Source: Planctomycetota bacterium
GTDB lineage: Bacteria; Planctomycetota; UBA1135
NCBI GenBank assembly: GCA_022447335.1
Contig: JAKVCF010000043.1
Span: forward strand, 1 to 15,884
Direction of reading: 5' to 3'
Length of the DNA: 15,884 nt
A program made the translations under genes and the position numbers. The notes under the pieces are model-generated. The model had not been told where the DNA came from. It worked only from the letters and a program-made list of their open reading frames with translations, and ran no database searches. This document shows, in pieces, positions 1 to 6,730 of the stretch (position 1 is the first letter of the stretch; the number at the start of each line of letters is the position of its first letter).

Positions 1-603
1 GCGCGGGCGCATGATGCGCGGCCACAAATAGTCACATCGATCCATGTGACCAGGTGTGACTCGACCATTTGCGCGAACGATCTCCTGCATAGCCGGACGA
101 TCTTCGTTGGTCAGCTCACGGATCTGCAGTGCGGTGTGGACTGCCGGGAGATAGCTGGTTTCCAGAGTGGCCGCGCAGTGAAATCCTGCGATCTCATAGC
201 CGACACTGCGATAGAGCTTGGTGGTCGAGGCATAGAGAACCGACAAGGCTTCGTCGCCAGCTTCGATCTCGCGCAGGATCTCTCCTATCAGCAGTCCACC
301 CACGCCATTGCGTCGATGGGTCGGGCGTACTGCGACGCCGGAAATCCCGCGCGTGCGCACCGAATTTCCGCCGAAGAACTGTGCCATTGGCATGAGTATG
401 CCAGTGGCTGCGTACTCGCCATTCGCTTCGAGCACACGCACCTTCTCTGCGCCGGCGCGATCGATCCAGCGATCGGCTTCTTTTAGTTCGATGGCAAAGG
501 TGTCTGCCAATACTTGGCGATGCAGATCGGCGTGATGGTTGGCATCATAGCTACGTAATTCCCAGCCAATCCGTGCAGTTTGGGCATGCAGTGGGGAGGG
601 CAT
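1..603 (-). CDS. Eis-like GNAT N-acetyltransferase, C-terminus cut by window edge
   Basis: This open reading frame runs from an ATG at 603 to the left window edge without a stop, giving 201 residues of a longer protein. Residues 76-105 read FFGG, then GISGVAVRPTHRRNGVG, the acetyl-CoA pyrophosphate-binding motif of GNAT enzymes (R97, R98, G100, G102). Residues 123-136 contain LYASTTKLYRSVGY, matching the segment that ends the first GNAT domain in the Eis (enhanced intracellular survival) family. Family knowledge: Eis proteins have two GNAT domains plus an SCP2-like C-terminal domain, total about 400 residues, and acetylate amines of aminoglycosides or other substrates; the missing half should hold the second GNAT and SCP2 parts. 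The start lies 11 bases past the rpe stop, with an AGGG (613-610) about nine bases upstream, so it is probably co-transcribed with rpe. The substrate is unknown. The family call is fairly safe; drug resistance should not be assumed. Confidence 0.85.
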   Translation of the reverse strand, partial: MPSPLHAQTARIGWELRSYDANHHADLHRQVLADTFAIELKEADRWIDRAGAEKVRVLEANGEYAATGILMPMAQFFGGNSVRTRGISGVAVRPTHRRNGVGGLLIGEILREIEAGDEALSVLYASTTKLYRSVGYEIAGFHCAATLETSYLPAVHTALQIRELTNEDRPAMQEIVRANGRVTPGHMDRCDYLWPRIMRPR

Positions 604-614
604 ATGGGTCGGCC

Positions 615-1283
615 CTAAGCGATTGTGGCACCTTCGATTGCACTTCGCAGGTCGGCTGTAGCAGTTGTCATATCCGGTGCACGGAAGAGGAAGGTTCCCG
701 CTACGAAGGCGTTCGTGCCTGCGTCGGCACAGGCCAATGCGGTCTCGGCGGTGATTCCGCCGTCCATTTCGATATCGCCGTCGTAGCCCCAAGAACGGAT
801 CAAGCGTACTTTATCGAGCACTTCTGGCATGAAGCTCTGCCCACCGAAGCCTGCGTGTACTGACATGACAAGCACCAGATCGATTTGATCTAGATAAGGG
901 CGCAGTGGCTCCACCCCGCAGGGTGGATTTACCGCAACCCCAATTTGGCAGCCGGTTTGCTTGAAGGTCACCAGCGTTTCTTCGAAGTCAGCTTCGGCGG
1001 CTTCGTAATGGAAACTAAGTACATCGGCGCCCGCATCGGCGTACTGCTGCGCCCATTTCGCCGGATCCTCGATCATGAGGTGCACATCGAGTGGGATTCT
1101 TGCGGCTTCCTTGATCGATTTCACTACAGGCGGGCCGATCGTCAGATTTGGGACAAAGTGACCGTCCATCACGTCAACGTGATGCCAATCCGCACCAGCT
1201 GCTTCGGCACGTGCGAGTTCTTCGCCGAGGCGCGCGAAGTCGGACGCAAGTAGGGAAGGGGCAATGCGGAGAGGTCGGCTCAC
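615..1283 (-). CDS. rpe: Ribulose-phosphate 3-epimerase
   Basis: The 222-residue product interconverts D-ribulose 5-phosphate and D-xylulose 5-phosphate in the cytoplasm, in the pentose phosphate pathway (or the Calvin cycle where present). It has the full TIM-barrel length and all family signatures: SLLASDF (10-16), HVDVMDGHFVPN (35-46), DVHLMI (66-71), SVHAGFGGQSF (141-151) and MDGGI (173-177). The metal ligands and catalytic acids are visible as H35, D37, H68 and D174. The start is a GTG at 1283; the N-terminus aligns well with the family from the first residues, and no better ATG precedes it. Only a weak AAAGG lies upstream, about 13-15 bases away. It is divergent from a small membrane protein gene 38 bases away and is followed after 11 bases by the Eis-like acetyltransferase gene, so it is probably the first gene of a two-gene unit. 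Confidence 0.97.
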   Translation of the reverse strand: MSRPLRIAPSLLASDFARLGEELARAEAAGADWHHVDVMDGHFVPNLTIGPPVVKSIKEAARIPLDVHLMIEDPAKWAQQYADAGADVLSFHYEAAEADFEETLVTFKQTGCQIGVAVNPPCGVEPLRPYLDQIDLVLVMSVHAGFGGQSFMPEVLDKVRLIRSWGYDGDIEMDGGITAETALACADAGTNAFVAGTFLFRAPDMTTATADLRSAIEGATIA

Positions 1284-1321
1284 AACTCAGAGTCTACCTT
1301 TCGCTTGGATAGAATCCGGGC
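1284..1321. promoter_or_regulatory. Divergent promoter region, possible leaderless starts
   Basis: These 38 bases separate rpe (minus) from the small membrane protein gene (plus). On the plus strand TAGAAT (1310-1315) matches a -10 box and ends six bases before the ATG at 1322, so transcription would begin at or next to the start codon. On the minus strand TAGACT (1296-1291) ends seven bases before the rpe GTG. No convincing -35 box is visible for either. This is inference from spacing only; the promoters could equally lie inside the neighbouring genes. Confidence 0.35.
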
Positions 1322-1630
1322 ATGCTCACTGCTTCCCTGCCACCTGTCCTACATCGTTTTATAGGCTGGGTCGAAGAGAACCCCGCGATGGGGGCAGTTG
1401 CCGTTCTGACCCTGACCGTGGCCCTGCTCTGGTTGGTTCGGAAGAGCATTAAGTTTTTCATGGTGGTGTGCTTGCTGCTCGTCGCCGTGATTTTGGGCTC
1501 GTACTTTTATTACGGGCCAGAGAAGACAAATGAGACCATCCGTGACAATGCGCGCGAGGTTATAGACAAGTCAAAATCATTGTTAAGCGAGCCTACTAGT
1601 GAAGGCTTGCCTGAGAGCGGCGGCCAATAA
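1322..1630 (+). CDS. Small membrane protein of unknown function, two predicted helices
   Basis: I do not recognise a family for this 102-residue protein. Hydrophobic stretches at residues about 23-39 and 45-64 look like two membrane helices joined by a short basic turn (RKSIK). The roughly 38-residue tail is charged and polar (EKTNETIRDNAREVIDKSKS) and probably amphipathic, ending in a Gly/Pro/Ser-rich segment. By the positive-inside rule the RKSIK loop would be cytoplasmic, placing both termini on the far side; this is a weak prediction. The ORF is credible because it fills the space between rpe and the next gene, has no competing frame of similar quality and starts right after a plausible -10 box. 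It is transcribed alone: its 3' neighbour is convergent, 27 bases away. No Shine-Dalgarno is visible. Confidence 0.7.
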   Translation: MLTASLPPVLHRFIGWVEENPAMGAVAVLTLTVALLWLVRKSIKFFMVVCLLLVAVILGSYFYYGPEKTNETIRDNAREVIDKSKSLLSEPTSEGLPESGGQ

Positions 1631-1657
1631 CTTGCTATCGATGTCAGTAAGGGGTGT

Positions 1658-2335
1658 TTAAGCCAGGGCGTCCGTATTCGCCGGTGATGCTTCCGGATCT
1701 GGGCGATTCATCTTCACCCGGTTGATCTTGAACGGGCCGATTCGCCAGTGAGTTACGACGCCGATTGGGTCAAAGCCATAGCGGTCGTGATAGCGGCGCG
1801 CGGACTTGTCCTGGCGTCGGACCGTGACGACGGTCGCTTCGAAGCCTTCGGCTCGACGCTGATCAAATACCCAGTTCTGGCCAAGGATCGCGATTAGGCG
1901 ACCCCGATAGTCCGGGTGCACCCAACCATCGAACTGGAAGACTTCATTCGGCTCGATCGGAACCTTGAATCCAAAGAGGCGATCCCGGAAAGGTTTCCGG
2001 GAATTCATCATATACCCCCAGCATTCGCCGTCTTCCCGCATGCGTACGACGAAGTCAACATCGGATTCGTCGACCATTTCGTGGAAGTAGGGAACCTTTT
2101 CACTTGGGAAGGTCTTTGCGAGCAGTTCCACCATTTCGTGGGTGCACTCATCCATTTTGAACTCCACGTCACCTCCTTCTTCACCGTTCATGGCTGAGAG
2201 TCGCCCACGCGGGATCGGCGCGTTCGGCAAGCTGAGAGGTCTACGCAGGATGTCCAGTACGATCTTTCGGAATACATGGCGGCGAAAAAAGCTCGCCAAG
2301 TCCCGGATGATCGGGAGAGATCCGAGTTTGCTCAT
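1658..2335 (-). CDS. GNAT-fold acetyltransferase-like protein
   Basis: This is a 225-residue cytoplasmic protein without signal peptide or clear membrane segment. The central and C-terminal parts look like a GNAT fold: FDGWVHPDYRGRLIA places a basic-glycine turn (Y143-R144-G145-R146) where GNAT motif A binds the acetyl-CoA pyrophosphate, and SARRYHDRYGFDPIGV resembles the closing motif in which a residue near Tyr faces the thiol. The first ~60 residues are basic, then acidic and probably an extension outside the domain. It is the last gene of the minus-strand run gap-pgk-mscS, starting 101 bases after the mscS stop, so it may have its own promoter. No Shine-Dalgarno precedes the ATG. Similar domains occur in FemAB-like and cell-surface polysaccharide acyltransferases, but no substrate can be assigned. 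Confidence 0.65.
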   Translation of the reverse strand: MSKLGSLPIIRDLASFFRRHVFRKIVLDILRRPLSLPNAPIPRGRLSAMNGEEGGDVEFKMDECTHEMVELLAKTFPSEKVPYFHEMVDESDVDFVVRMREDGECWGYMMNSRKPFRDRLFGFKVPIEPNEVFQFDGWVHPDYRGRLIAILGQNWVFDQRRAEGFEATVVTVRRQDKSARRYHDRYGFDPIGVVTHWRIGPFKINRVKMNRPDPEASPANTDALA

Positions 2336-2436
2336 CAGGAGAAGGTTGTTGGGGAGAGGCTAGAGGACGCCCGCGGCCAGCATAGAAAAATCAGCGGTCT
2401 AGCTGAAACTGAGTTGGGTGAGCATCACGATAAAAC

Positions 2437-3330
2437 CTATTTCGCGTTGTGCAGGTGGACATCTCGCTGCGGGTACGGAAAGCTCAGACCCTCCTGATCG
2501 AAGGTCAGTTTGATTGTCTCAGTGAGGTCGTAGTAGGCCTTCCAATAATCAGCCCGATTAACCCATGGGCGGACCACAAAATTGACGCTGTTATCTCCGA
2601 GCTCCGAAACGGCAACTGTCCATGCGGGATCTTTCAGGATGTAGCCCTTCTCGCCTAGGATGCGGTTTAGTACTTGATGCGCCTTCTTAATGTCATCGTC
2701 GTATCCGATGCCGATGACAAGGTCGACGCGGCGAGTGGAGTTCGCCGAATAGTTGGTGATGTTGCTATCTGTGACAGCCGAGTTCGGGATCAAAATTTGC
2801 TTGTTGTCGCCGGTGCGCATCCTGGTCATGAAGACAGAGATTTCTTCGACGACACCCGCTTCGCCAGCGACCTCAACGAAGTCACCGTTCTTAAAGGGTC
2901 GGAACAACAAAATCATTACTCCGGCAGCGAAGTTGCTTAGCGTGCCCGAGAGGGCCATGCCAATCGCGAAGCCTGCGGCAGCCAAGATAGCGGCGAAGGA
3001 TGTCGTTTCGACTCCGACCATGCCGAGCACGGCAATGAACAGGACTACCTTGAGTAGCATGCCGACAATGCCGCCGAGGAAGTTGGCGAGCATTTCGTCG
3101 ACGTTGGTCTTGGCAATAGCTTTACGGAGGCCTTTAGTGGCCTTTCCAATCGCCCAAAGGCCTATGACCAGGGTGACCAACGCGCCGAGGACGCCGGGCC
3201 CATGCTCAATGGCCTTCTCTTTGATCGTGGCGATGAGGGCGCTCGGATCAGAGAGATCTATCGGGTCGTCACTGGCTTTACCCTCAGCATAGTTGCCGTT
3301 TGAGTTGGCCTCTTGGAATAGGAAGCGCAT
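2437..3330 (-). CDS. mscS: Small-conductance mechanosensitive channel, MscS family
   Basis: The 297-residue product is a minimal MscS-type channel that opens under membrane tension and releases solutes on hypo-osmotic shock. Three hydrophobic segments lie at about 45-65, 84-105 and 112-143. The third is the pore helix: its alternating Ala/Gly pattern, including GFAIGMALSGTLSNFAAG (120-137), closely follows the E. coli MscS TM3, and it runs into the conserved FRPFKNGDFVEV (143-154) that opens the beta domain. The remainder is the cytoplasmic vestibule, with IPNSAVTDSNITNYS typical of the family. Length is close to E. coli MscS (286). The first ~30 residues are polar and acidic and would be outside the membrane. 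The gene starts 55 bases after the pgk stop; a pyrimidine-rich stretch rather than a Shine-Dalgarno precedes the ATG. The role is inferred from family, the symbol from size and architecture. Confidence 0.93.
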   Translation of the reverse strand: MRFLFQEANSNGNYAEGKASDDPIDLSDPSALIATIKEKAIEHGPGVLGALVTLVIGLWAIGKATKGLRKAIAKTNVDEMLANFLGGIVGMLLKVVLFIAVLGMVGVETTSFAAILAAAGFAIGMALSGTLSNFAAGVMILLFRPFKNGDFVEVAGEAGVVEEISVFMTRMRTGDNKQILIPNSAVTDSNITNYSANSTRRVDLVIGIGYDDDIKKAHQVLNRILGEKGYILKDPAWTVAVSELGDNSVNFVVRPWVNRADYWKAYYDLTETIKLTFDQEGLSFPYPQRDVHLHNAK

Positions 3331-3385
3331 GATTGTGATTCAGTTAAGAGAAGGGAGAAGAAATGGGGGGCGTCGTAGCCTAACT

Positions 3386-4588
3386 TCAATCCGAGAGGGC
3401 GTCGTCTAGCTCAGCAATGCCAGGTAGAACTTTTCCTTCCAGTAGCTCCAAGAACGCGCCTCCACCTGTCGATATGTGGCCGATATGGGCTTGTAGACCG
3501 TTCTTCTTTACGGCTGCTACTGAGTCACCGCCTCCGACCACCGAAACGGCATGGCTCTCCGCCAGCGCCTTGGCAACCGCTGAAGTTCCATGGCTAAAAG
3601 GCTCCATCTCAAAAACGCCCATCGGACCATTCCAAACTACCGTACGCGCTTCTGCGAGCTTGGCAGCGTATGCGGCCTTTGTCTCCGGACCGATATCAAG
3701 GCCCATCCAGCCACTAGGAAGATCGCCAGCGACTACTTGCGTATTTGCGTTTTCAAAAAAGGCGTCTGCTACCACGTGGTCGGTCGGCAGCAACATTTCC
3801 ACACTTCTTGCAGCGGCTTCCGCCAGCACTTCACGCGCTGTGTCCAAGCGATCTTCCTCGCAGAGACTGCTGCCAATAGCATGGCCCTGAGCCTTCAGAA
3901 AAGTATAAGCCATGCCGCCACCAATCATCAGGCAGTCGACTTTTTCCAATAGTGTTTTTAGCGCAAGAATCTTGTCTGACACCTTAGCTCCGCCGATCAC
4001 TGCAACGAACGGTTGTTCGGGCTGGCTCATAACTTGTTCAAAGGCTCGGATTTCCTTTTCCAGTAGATTGCCAGCTACAGCGGGTTTGCAGCGAGCGGGA
4101 ACTCCAGCGGTCGATGCGTGGGAGCGGTGACAAGTTCCAAAGGCGTCTTGCACAAAGCAGTCCGCAAGACCAGCTAACTCTTCCGCCAGTGCGTCGTCAT
4201 TTTCGGTCTCACCAGCATCGAAGCGCAGATTTTCCAGCAGAAGCAGTTCGCCAGACTGCAGTGCGGCTGCGGCCTTCTGTACCTGATTGCCGCGTACGCA
4301 GTTCACTGTTTTCACGGGCACATCGGCGCCTAGCAATTCTTGCAGTCGTACGGCTACTGGGGCCATGCGTAGTTCTTCTACCATTTGACCCTTGGGGCGG
4401 CCCAAGTGCGAGGCCGCGATGACCGCGGCCCCGCTGGCGAGAAGGTGTTTCAACGTGGTTAGTGCCGCGCGAATGCGTGTGTCGTCACCGACGACCCCAT
4501 CCTTGAGCGGCACGTTGAAATCCACGCGCACGAAGACTTTCTTTCCCGACGGATCGAGCTCCCGAAGGGTTTTCTTCGCCAAACTCAT
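3386..4588 (-). CDS. pgk: Phosphoglycerate kinase
   Basis: The 400-residue enzyme transfers the acyl phosphate of 1,3-bisphosphoglycerate to ADP in glycolysis (reverse in gluconeogenesis). It has normal length and both Rossmann-like halves. The N-domain substrate site is shown by VRVDFNVPL (20-28), R38 and SHLGRPKG (60-67), and by the DAFGTCHRSHAS segment. The C-domain nucleotide site is shown by GGAKVSDKI, GGGMAYTF, WNGPMGVFE, GGGDSVAAV and STGGGAF near the end. One small departure is FVQDAFG where FVNDAFG is the usual form. It follows gap by 10 bases, so the two are certainly one unit. The space between them has no Shine-Dalgarno but includes TATAAA (4603-4598, overlapping the gap stop), so either coupled translation or an internal promoter is possible. 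Confidence 0.98.
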   Translation of the reverse strand: MSLAKKTLRELDPSGKKVFVRVDFNVPLKDGVVGDDTRIRAALTTLKHLLASGAAVIAASHLGRPKGQMVEELRMAPVAVRLQELLGADVPVKTVNCVRGNQVQKAAAALQSGELLLLENLRFDAGETENDDALAEELAGLADCFVQDAFGTCHRSHASTAGVPARCKPAVAGNLLEKEIRAFEQVMSQPEQPFVAVIGGAKVSDKILALKTLLEKVDCLMIGGGMAYTFLKAQGHAIGSSLCEEDRLDTAREVLAEAAARSVEMLLPTDHVVADAFFENANTQVVAGDLPSGWMGLDIGPETKAAYAAKLAEARTVVWNGPMGVFEMEPFSHGTSAVAKALAESHAVSVVGGGDSVAAVKKNGLQAHIGHISTGGGAFLELLEGKVLPGIAELDDALSD

Positions 4589-4598
4589 CGCTTTGTAT

Positions 4599-5600
4599 TT
4601 ATAGCGCGGCGGCCTTGGCGATCAGGTCGCAGACTCGGTTTGAGTAGCCCCATTCGTTGTCGTACCAAGAAACGACTTTGACCATGTTATTGTCCATGAC
4701 CATAGTCGATTGCGCATCGAAGACGCTGGAGTGTGGGTTGCCCCGAACGTCGCTCGAGACGAGAGGGTCTTCCGAGTACTCCAGTACGCCCTGCAACTCT
4801 GCATCAGCGGCCACCTTGACTGCTGCGTTGACTTCTTCGACCGACACAGTCTTCTCGACCTCGGCGACCAAATCAACTACCGATCCACATGGGACTGGAA
4901 CTCGCATAGACATGCCGTCCAACTTGCCGTTTAGTTCGGGAAGCACCTTGCCGACTGCGCGGGCGGCGCCGGTCGAGGTGGGGATGATATTTTGAGCAGC
5001 AGCGCGTGCACGACGTAGGTCACTATGCGGAAGGTCAAGGATGCGCTGGTCATTGGTGTATGCGTGAATCGTGTTCATTAGACCACGCTTGATGCCAAAG
5101 GAGTCGTGTAGCACTTTGGCTAGCGGAGCTAGGCAGTTGGTGGTGCAGCTGGCGTTCGAGATGATTTTGTGATCCGCGGTCAGGGTGTCGCAATTCACAC
5201 CGAGTACGACCATATTGTCGATCTCATCTTTTGGCGGAACGGTAAGTACGACCTTCTTGGCACCAGCGTCGATATGCATTTGGCATTGCGTGCGGGCGCG
5301 GAAGATTCCAGTTGCTTCGACCACGAAGTCCACTCCTAGGTCACCCCAAGGAAGAGCGGCGGGATCGCGCTCGGCAAGAGCGCAGATTTCCTTGCCGTCG
5401 ACAGTTATGGTGCCGTCGCCTATTCCGACCTTTCCGTTAAAACGGCCGGCTACCGTGTCGTAGCGCAGCAGGTGAGCTAGAGTCTTGGTATCGGTCAGGT
5501 CATTGATCGCGACGACCTCGAGGTCCTCTCGTGCGTTTAGGATGCGGAAAACGTTTCGGCCAATACGACCGAAACCATTGATGCCAATGCGGACAGCCAT
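4599..5600 (-). CDS. gap: Glyceraldehyde-3-phosphate dehydrogenase, type I
   Basis: The 333-residue cytoplasmic enzyme oxidises and phosphorylates glyceraldehyde 3-phosphate to 1,3-bisphosphoglycerate with NAD(P)+. The start is the ATG at 5600, because the family N-terminus (AVRIGINGFGRIGRN) begins at residue 2; an upstream in-frame ATG at 5696 would add 32 unrelated residues. The catalytic cysteine is C152 in SNASCTTNC and the base is H179 in HAYTND. Other signatures are HSDLRRARAA, STGAARAVG, LDGMSMRVPVP and WYDNEWGYSNR. AINDLTD near residue 34 has the Asp usually linked to NAD preference. The section TVPPKDEIDNMVVLGVN differs from the commoner SAPAKD form but keeps the fold. It is first in the gap-pgk-mscS run and divergent from tilS. 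No Shine-Dalgarno is seen. Confidence 0.97.
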   Translation of the reverse strand: MAVRIGINGFGRIGRNVFRILNAREDLEVVAINDLTDTKTLAHLLRYDTVAGRFNGKVGIGDGTITVDGKEICALAERDPAALPWGDLGVDFVVEATGIFRARTQCQMHIDAGAKKVVLTVPPKDEIDNMVVLGVNCDTLTADHKIISNASCTTNCLAPLAKVLHDSFGIKRGLMNTIHAYTNDQRILDLPHSDLRRARAAAQNIIPTSTGAARAVGKVLPELNGKLDGMSMRVPVPCGSVVDLVAEVEKTVSVEEVNAAVKVAADAELQGVLEYSEDPLVSSDVRGNPHSSVFDAQSTMVMDNNMVKVVSWYDNEWGYSNRVCDLIAKAAAL

Positions 5601-5687
5601 GAGTTCGCTGGTATGAATTCGGGAAAGGCGCCGGAATCTTCGACTGAAGGGGTTGGCGTCCGGAGCCGAAGCGGGGATTCTAAGCGT
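5601..5687. promoter_or_regulatory. Divergent intergenic region between gap and tilS
   Basis: These 87 bases must carry, or lie next to, the start signals of both gap (minus) and tilS (plus). Neither gene has a Shine-Dalgarno here. On the plus strand GATTCT (5676-5681) lies six bases before the tilS ATG but matches a -10 box at only three positions. I see no clear -35 box, operator palindrome or riboswitch. Confidence 0.3.
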
Positions 5688-6704
5688 ATGCCACATCGGA
5701 CGGCAGCCCTCTTCGACGCACTCGGCCCCTGGGATCCCCAGCAGCCGGTGGCGATTGGCTTTTCGGGTGGGGCGGATTCAGTTTTTTTGGCTTTGGCTTG
5801 GAAGGCTTACCGCGAGCAGCATCCCGAGTTGGCGGGTATCCCGACCCATCTCTGGGTGGTCGATCACCAGCACCACGAAGATTCGGGCATCACGGCCCAG
5901 GCCGCTGCGGCATTGGCGGAAACGCTCGAGGTTGGCGGGGTCGAAGTGCTGCGCGCCCAGGATGGGGCACCGCCTCCACCCGCGGGCTCAAATGAACAGG
6001 CGTTGCGCTGGGTGCGCTACGCTTGCTTCGCAGAGGCTGCCGCCGAGCACGGAGTTGAGGTCTTGTTGCTAGGACATCAAGCAGATGACCAAGCCGAAAC
6101 CTTGCTGCTGCGCATCCTGCGGGGAACCGGGATGTTCGGGTTGGCGGGTATTCCGGCTCGCAGGCTTATGGAGCGTGGCAATTGTCACGCCGTTCAGGGC
6201 TCGGCACTGAGTATGGGACACACCGAAGTGCGCCGTCCACTGTTGTCTTTGCGCCGGGCTGAGCTGCGCGAGCGCCTGCGGGAACTCGGCCAGGTGTGGC
6301 TTTCGGATCCCAGTAATGCGGATCCGGGTTACGCCGCCCGCAATGGTGTCCGGCTGCGTGCCTTGCCTATGCTGGCTGAGTGGTCGACAGGCGATCCGGT
6401 GCAGGCCCTAGTGCGTTTGCAGCGCGAAGCTGATGATTGGAAGCGCGCCGAGGTCGAGGGGGTACGCGAACTCTTACATAGCAGCGAATGGCGCGAGGCT
6501 GCTGGCCCACAGCGGCGGCGCGCGATCGAACTGGCCTTGCGTGTCGAAGGTTTCACTACGCATCCGGCTCGCGTTTCCGATCTCGAGGGCGCTCTCCTCC
6601 GGCGTGGCTCGGCCAACCTCGACGCTCAGTATCGTCTGACCATTGCCGGAGGGCCGCTTCGCTTGGTGCCTCGGCGCGATGCTACGGCCGAGGATATCGA
6701 GTAG
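5688..6704 (+). CDS. tilS: tRNA(Ile)-lysidine synthetase, short form
   Basis: The 338-residue product should attach lysine to C34 of the CAU anticodon of a minor tRNA-Ile, changing it to read AUA. The N-type ATP pyrophosphatase loop is SGGADS (26-31) in VAIGFSGGADSVFLALAW. The second signature is LLGHQADDQAETLLLRILRG (H130, D133, D134, E137), followed by GLAGIPARR. RPLLSLRRAEL and WLSDPSNADPGYAARN match the TilS linker where RN and DPSN bind tRNA. The ATG at 5688 was chosen because only ~20 residues then precede the P-loop; an upstream in-frame ATG at 5613 would add 25 residues overlapping the gap promoter region. At 338 residues it lacks most of the C-terminal domains of the ~430-residue E. 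coli enzyme and resembles the short thermophile-type forms. It is convergent with the next gene, 26 bases away, with no visible terminator. Confidence 0.94.
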   Translation: MPHRTAALFDALGPWDPQQPVAIGFSGGADSVFLALAWKAYREQHPELAGIPTHLWVVDHQHHEDSGITAQAAAALAETLEVGGVEVLRAQDGAPPPPAGSNEQALRWVRYACFAEAAAEHGVEVLLLGHQADDQAETLLLRILRGTGMFGLAGIPARRLMERGNCHAVQGSALSMGHTEVRRPLLSLRRAELRERLRELGQVWLSDPSNADPGYAARNGVRLRALPMLAEWSTGDPVQALVRLQREADDWKRAEVEGVRELLHSSEWREAAGPQRRRAIELALRVEGFTTHPARVSDLEGALLRRGSANLDAQYRLTIAGGPLRLVPRRDATAEDIE

Positions 6705-6730
6705 AGCATGGCGTCCGTGTAATCATCACG

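Noticed and set aside
46..486. 146-residue plus-strand ORF at the left end
   Set aside because: It lies opposite the Eis-like GNAT, which has clear family motifs, and has no recognisable features of its own.
2753..3292. 179-residue plus-strand ORF
   Set aside because: Antisense to mscS; Ala/Thr/Pro/Ser-rich composition typical of a shadow frame.
5601..5696. N-terminal extension of gap from an ATG at 5696
   Set aside because: The 32 added residues do not belong to GAPDH, and they would overlap the tilS start.
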